DNA from: Lepisosteus oculatus
Lineage: Eukaryota; Chordata; Actinopteri; Semionotiformes; Lepisosteidae
NCBI RefSeq assembly: GCF_040954835.1
Contig: NC_090723.1
Location: 7,574,001 to 7,638,000, forward strand
Length of the DNA stretch: 64,000 bases
Direction of reading: 5' to 3'
Shown here: one piece after another, positions 40,301 through 46,300 of the stretch
Layout of the letters: every line of letters begins with the position of its first letter
Position numbering within the stretch: position 1 is the first letter of the stretch
The notes under the pieces: generated by a model
The model's database searches: none
What the model saw: only the letters and a program-made list of their open reading frames with translations
Told to the model about the DNA's origin: nothing
Position numbers and translations under genes: made by a program

Positions 40301-43300
40301 CACCATTCCACATGGCTCTGTCCCCAGCACACTTTCACTAGAACAGGTTCTTGGTGTATAAGATGCCACCCATCTGTTTTCTAACAGCTTTATCCAGTAC
40401 AGAGTCGTTACGGGAGTCAGATTAACAAGGCAGGGTGCACCCTGGGTGGGACACCAGTCCATCACAGGGCACACACACAGACACCCTCACTCCATGACCA
40501 GTTTTCCCAGAACCCAGTGAAACCACTAGTATATCTTTGGACTCTTTCTTTGTGCAAATCCAGCCCCATCATCCACTTACTGTACAATGATTGATACAAT
40601 GGTTGATAATGGACAAGTTTTTATAATAATAATAATAATTGCTTACACTTATATAGCGCTTTTCTGGACACTCCACTCAAAGCGCTTTACAGGTAATGGG
40701 GATCCCCTCCACCACCACCAATGTGCAGCCCCACTTGGATGGTGCGACGGCAGCCATAGTGCGCCAGAACGCTCACCACACATCAGCTATCAGATCAGTA
40801 GGGAGGAGAGCAGAGTAATTAAGCCAATTCATAGAGATGGATTATTAGGAGGCCATGATTGATAAGGGCCAATGAGAAATTTGACCAGGACACCAGGGTT
40901 TTTATTGCATGTTAGTTTCATACCTTGCTAGAATGTTTACTGATTGTGAGAATGTTTTCTATTGTGAGATGTTGTTTTGGAAATAAAGTTTATTTTGATA
41001 GAAAAAAAATATCTTTGGACTGCGGGAGGAAACTGGAGCAATTGGAGGAAACCCATACAAAGAAGAGGGGAACATGCAAACTCCACGCAGACAGCACTTC
41101 AGGTCCAGAATTGAACCCAGGGGCCTCAGCACTGTGAGTCAGCAATATTAACCACTGTACCCCGTGCTGCCCATATAAAATATACCACTACTGAAAACAT
41201 TACAATACCCTTAGATTTTCTATTTTCTATTCAAAACCACAAAACTGTTTTGCTTTCTCAGGTTTGAAATGAAAAGAGTTCACACCTCTCTCTAGTTGGG
41301 ATAGCCAGCTCACTCACTTAAAACTATGAACTGAATGCAAAAGAACAGGCTGCTTTTTTTTCTGTTTCAAGGCTGGTTTTGTCACTTGAAACAGAATATC
41401 TGAGGATAAAATTAGACTCGGTCTTAAGCAGACAGACAAGAGCCAGGAAGGATATAAGAGGTTTTTGCATCTCCAATTCTCTGCACTGCAGTCTCCACTA
41501 CTTGTAGCTTTACATAGAGCCAAATGTAGTGTAGGAAGTATTTTGAGGAAAGTATCTGAATAGACATTACAGGAGGAGGTCAGATAGGCTGTTTATAGTG
41601 CCATAAAAATATCCAGATACTGTGCAAGTATGTGGGCTTTCTTTATTTTAACTTTGTGCTATTCTGAAACAAGAAAGTGTAACTTTAATTAAAAAAAGAC
41701 TGTGAATTCAGCTTTCACTTTGTGTGAAGACAGCACTTCCCTTTATTTTCTGGTATTTTATTATACTCAAGAGCGGGCCAATGACTAAAGTGGTTTTGTG
41801 AAATCAGCCATCTCGTTTGCTTAACTGGTAGAGGGTTGCCCCACTCTGTTCAAGCTGGGCTGAGGCAGGTGGAGCCCGTGGTCATCACGGAGAGTGACCA
41901 CCCCCGTGAGGTCAGAGGGCCGAAATCTGACAGTGCAAGATCCGGGCTGTCAGGCTCGTGGAGCAACAGTGCAAAACCAGGCCCATTGAGTAGGGGGGTT
42001 AAGGAGTTCAGAGGGTTAACTGACAGGTTCACTATACATAAAATCTGTCTCATCCAACAAGCCCAAGTTTACATGCCTGCGCGTCTGTTTTGAACACCTT
42101 CTCCCAGACCCGAGTTCTGAAAACCCCCTTCACGGACCTCTCGAACACCTTTGACGAGAAAGTGACGTCTTCACCGGGGTTTTACAGAGGGACAGCGGGA
42201 CAAACTCGGGACAGCTGACTGTCAAGGGAGTCGCGATCCCCTTAAATTCTGTAAAACCGCAATAGTTCCACATGCACCTCGCCCGAGAACATGGATGTTC
42301 ATTTGGCCCCGGCACACTTTCACTACAGCAGTTTCTGGGTGTATAAAATGCCGCCCATCTGTTTTCTAACTGCTTTATCCAGTCGTTATGGGAGCCAGAG
42401 TAATAGATGCACAGTAATGGCGCGCTAAATAAAGTCGGAGTCTGGTAACCTTAAGAAAGATTACTTTATTGTCCTGTAATAACAGCTCTGCATGGCTTGG
42501 CACCTCAGTACTCATCGGACTTACTGTATCTGTCTTCTCCCCACGTTGCAACCTTTGCTTGTCTTACTCTAGTCTTCTATGTGTCCTCCAAGCTCCTTCA
42601 CACTCTGTGGGTGACAGGGCCCTCTTATGCTGCGCCCCAAATTCTATCCCTAAGAATATCAGCCTCTCCTACTCTGAGTGCATATAAATCTAGACTTCAA
42701 AAGGGCTGTTATTTAATTAATGTCTATGTCAGAATCTTTTTCGGAATGACCATATATCTTCTACTGCACGTCTTACCGCTTGTTGCTTCTATGTGCTAAT
42801 TGTGTCGTTTGCGATCCCTGTCACTGCTTTCACATTTTGTACACCTATCGTTGAGCGCTTTGAGATGCTACTTTTAAAGGCACTAATCTAAAAGAAAGTT
42901 TGATTATTAAGCTGAGTTTAACAGACAGGCTTAAAGAAGTTAAATCATATTTTTTAAACTAAATCGAATTGTGTATGTAACTTTTTGTTTTATCATTGCA
43001 ACCTCTCGGTCAGACAGGTGACAGCTCGCGTAGTTTTCTGCGTGCAACACGTGCTCCCAGCTCAGCTCAAGAATATTTGCTTCTTCTTTTTCCCTGTGAA
43101 GACACCGCTTATTTGCGAGATCCTTCCAGTCCAGTTAAAGAATTTCAGGGGGGTGGAGCGAGTACTATCGGTCATAAATTTCGTTTTCATACGGATGTTA
43201 CCATCCCGGGAGTGGAATCTGTATCGCGCCGTGTAGCTGAGATGTTGTCGCGCATCGTTGCCGCTCCCCTCTCCGGGTTGTGAACTAATCGTGTACATAA

Positions 43301-46300
43301 AAATCATTCTGTTAAGAGGCAGCTTCATGATGACCGCAGCGGTGCAGCCGATTCTGAAGAGCGTGTCCCTCCTCCGGCCCAGACCTACAAACCACACTCA
43401 TTAGGTCAGAGAGAGAAAGGCGGTTTGCTAACTTTCTGTAAAGTCATTCGACAGGTTTGTATCATCAGGAACTAGGCGACTGCCCTCACAAAGAGGGGAG
43501 GATCCCAGAGAGAGAACACTGCCGTCCTGCTGCCTCTTGCACAATGCAAATGTTTATTTTGTTGGTTTGCATTTTCATGACTTAATTACGTTGCGCTGTG
43601 TGTTTTTTTTCCTTATAATAACCTGAACCCTCTCTCTTCAAATATTAGCTTACTATTTCCAACTGGGTGGGAACAAAAACTACAACGGGCCGGCGTGCTA
43701 CCATTTTAGTTAGTGCGAGCTGTTGATTTTTTTTTACTAACATCTTTGTTCTAGTATTTAATCAGTATTGCGCAAATCAGCCTTTTAACCGCGCGTCCTC
43801 TGATAATTACATCAGTAATGGTCACACAACAGCAGCGAGACACATGCACTAGAGTGTTAACTTCTTTGAAACCCGCGGGTTCTGAATCACGAATCCACGT
43901 GTTGCAGGGTTTCTGAGTAATACTACGTTGCTACAAGTGAGCGTGAGTCAGGGTGTTTTGGAAACCAATGGATTCTGTAGCCTAAACAGACGCCCCGTTG
44001 CCAGCTTCCTTTTGTCCCACTTTCCCATTTAGGTAACAGAGTCACCGGGTGAGACACCTGCAGACGCCAGCAGCGACAGAGACCTTTGAGCGTTGCGTGA
44101 CGTCACGATCACAGACTCCCACGGTTAATTGCGACCAATTTCGTACGAACAGGTGCAGTGCGCAGCTCTTAAGTTGCACCTGAGCTAGCTAAAAAAAAAA
44201 GAGCTATTTTTTAAGCTAATAAATTGATGTGTTTAACTGGGAGATGCGTCATACGTTGTTTGCTAGGTAGTCCAGTACTATCTCGGGTCAACCCCAGTTA
44301 GTACCCTGCTTTAAATCCAAATGGCACGTACTGAATAACAGAATTCAAGCAACACTCCTGACTTCAGATAATATAGCATGCAGTCTGAATTCGCTATACG
44401 TTACGAACACCAGCGACGCATAACCCTTATTACCAAATTTCACAAATCACAACACCAGGTTGATCTTCTAGGGTTGAGTCCGTGTCCACTTTCAAGCGTG
44501 ATTAATGATTACGGTCATTCGGCCTTACCAGCGTCTGTACACCCAGTAACAACTCACAATTTCCTATTTCACACATTTTACCCCGTTTTGTCTAAAGTTT
44601 ACCACCAACCATATTTAAAAGGGACAAAATACAACTAGAGTGTTCGCGCTCATGTGATATTCCAAGCACATAAACAAATTCAGTAAAAAACGACACCAAC
44701 AGACCCGTGTGATGTTTCCTCAGTTTGCTCACCGGGCAGTTTCGTTGTGACTCAATGCTTCCATGTAATCAACTACCGCCACCCTGCGGCACACAGACGC
44801 ATATGGCCCCTGCAGAGATGAGTCTCTAAAATAAATATTTGAACAGGAAACGGCAGTACATCAAGACAGAAACATCAACACAACTGCACGCTTTTGCGCC
44901 TAACTGCACCAAACCTGCAGCGCACAAACAGCTTGAATTGTTACTTTTTCTTGGGAGAGGACACGTACAAATTCGCTACCGACGCGCAGATGAGGAAATC
45001 AAACTGCGCAGTTAACTCGTTTGGCTTCTGCCTTCAGCCCGAAGACTTTGCTACCTGCATTTTAGTATCATATGTGCCCGAATTTGTAAGGCACGTTACA
45101 GCTCAATCGTCCAGCCCTGAATAAACCACAGCTCCAGAAAGCTGTAACGCACATCAGAAGTATTAACAGACTTCATTTATCACGCAGACTGCTTTAATTT
45201 TTCTCTTCAGGCTTGACATTCGCCCCAAATGTGCAACATATTGTCAAAACATCGTTCTTTTACCTCAGAAATATCGTCAGACTAACCTATGTTATCGCTG
45301 ACTGTTGCTGAAAAGCTGATCAACACACTGGTCTTCTCCCGAATTGACTACTATAATGCTCTACTCGCTGGGGTTTCTAAATCCACACTGAACAAACTCC
45401 AGTCTGTCCGAAATTCTGCAGCCAACATCCCAACCAGGTCTAGTGCACGTCATCACATTACTCCTATCCTGGAGTCCTTGCACTGGCTTCTAGTTCAATA
45501 TCCTCCTACTCGCCTATAAGGCTCTGCATGGCTTGGCACCTCAGTACCTGTCTGAGTTACTATCATCCTACTCCCCACCTCACAACCTTCACTCTTCTAA
45601 TTCTGGTCTCCCATCTGTCCCCCAAGCCCGTCTACACTCTATGGGTGACAGAGCCTTCTCCTGTTATGCCCCAAAGCTCTGGAACGTTATCCCTAAGGAT
45701 ATCGGAGAGTCACCTTCCCCAAACACCTACAAAGCCAGACAGAACCTTCTTCTTTCAAAGAGCCTTTACTGAACTGGTTCTGTTATTTACCCTTTTGCTC
45801 CTGCTGTATTCAGTACCTCCATCTACTGTCTCCTCTCATTGTGTATTTTCATTGTGCATATCTGGAGTATGTCTTATTGTTGTCATTCTGCACAACGCTT
45901 TGAGAAGCCACCTTTAAAGGCGCTGTATAAAATCAAGTTTATTATTATATTATTGCTATTGTCTTATAGTAAAATCTGAGGTGAAACTAAAGCTTGCTTT
46001 GCTGTTAAAACGCTACAGATGAATCCCAATTCCTCCTACGAGAGCCAGGACTCTCACAGTGGTCTCAGTGCAAAGGTGCGTTTCCAGCGGGTCAAAGGCT
46101 GGTCTCACAGCCTGGTCCGTGTGATTTAGACGGGTGTTCGGCTTACCTTTGGCGGCAGAGGGGGTGGTATTTCCTGCGGGGTTGATTCCTGGGGGTTCGT
46201 GAAGTCCGGGATGGACTCGTAAATGTTATCTGAATCCTGTGATTTGTCAGAGCAGGCCTCTGGGCTGTGCAGGGCAGAGGGTTCGGGTTCCTTGTGCGTG

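Larger units (their letters stand above)
22797..46146. other. ARHGAP27 first coding intron (23 kb)
   Basis: No further exon of a known gene was recognised. Outside the listed SINEs, LINEs, hairpin and CpG-rich stretch the sequence is unassigned. Several open frames of 60-190 codons occur but have no domain, no splice logic and no codon pattern that I would call coding. Confidence 0.7.

Noticed and set aside
45289..45917. Possible protein-coding gene on the plus strand
   Set aside because: The peptides are the C-terminal part of an L2-type LINE reverse transcriptase, frame-broken; not a host gene.
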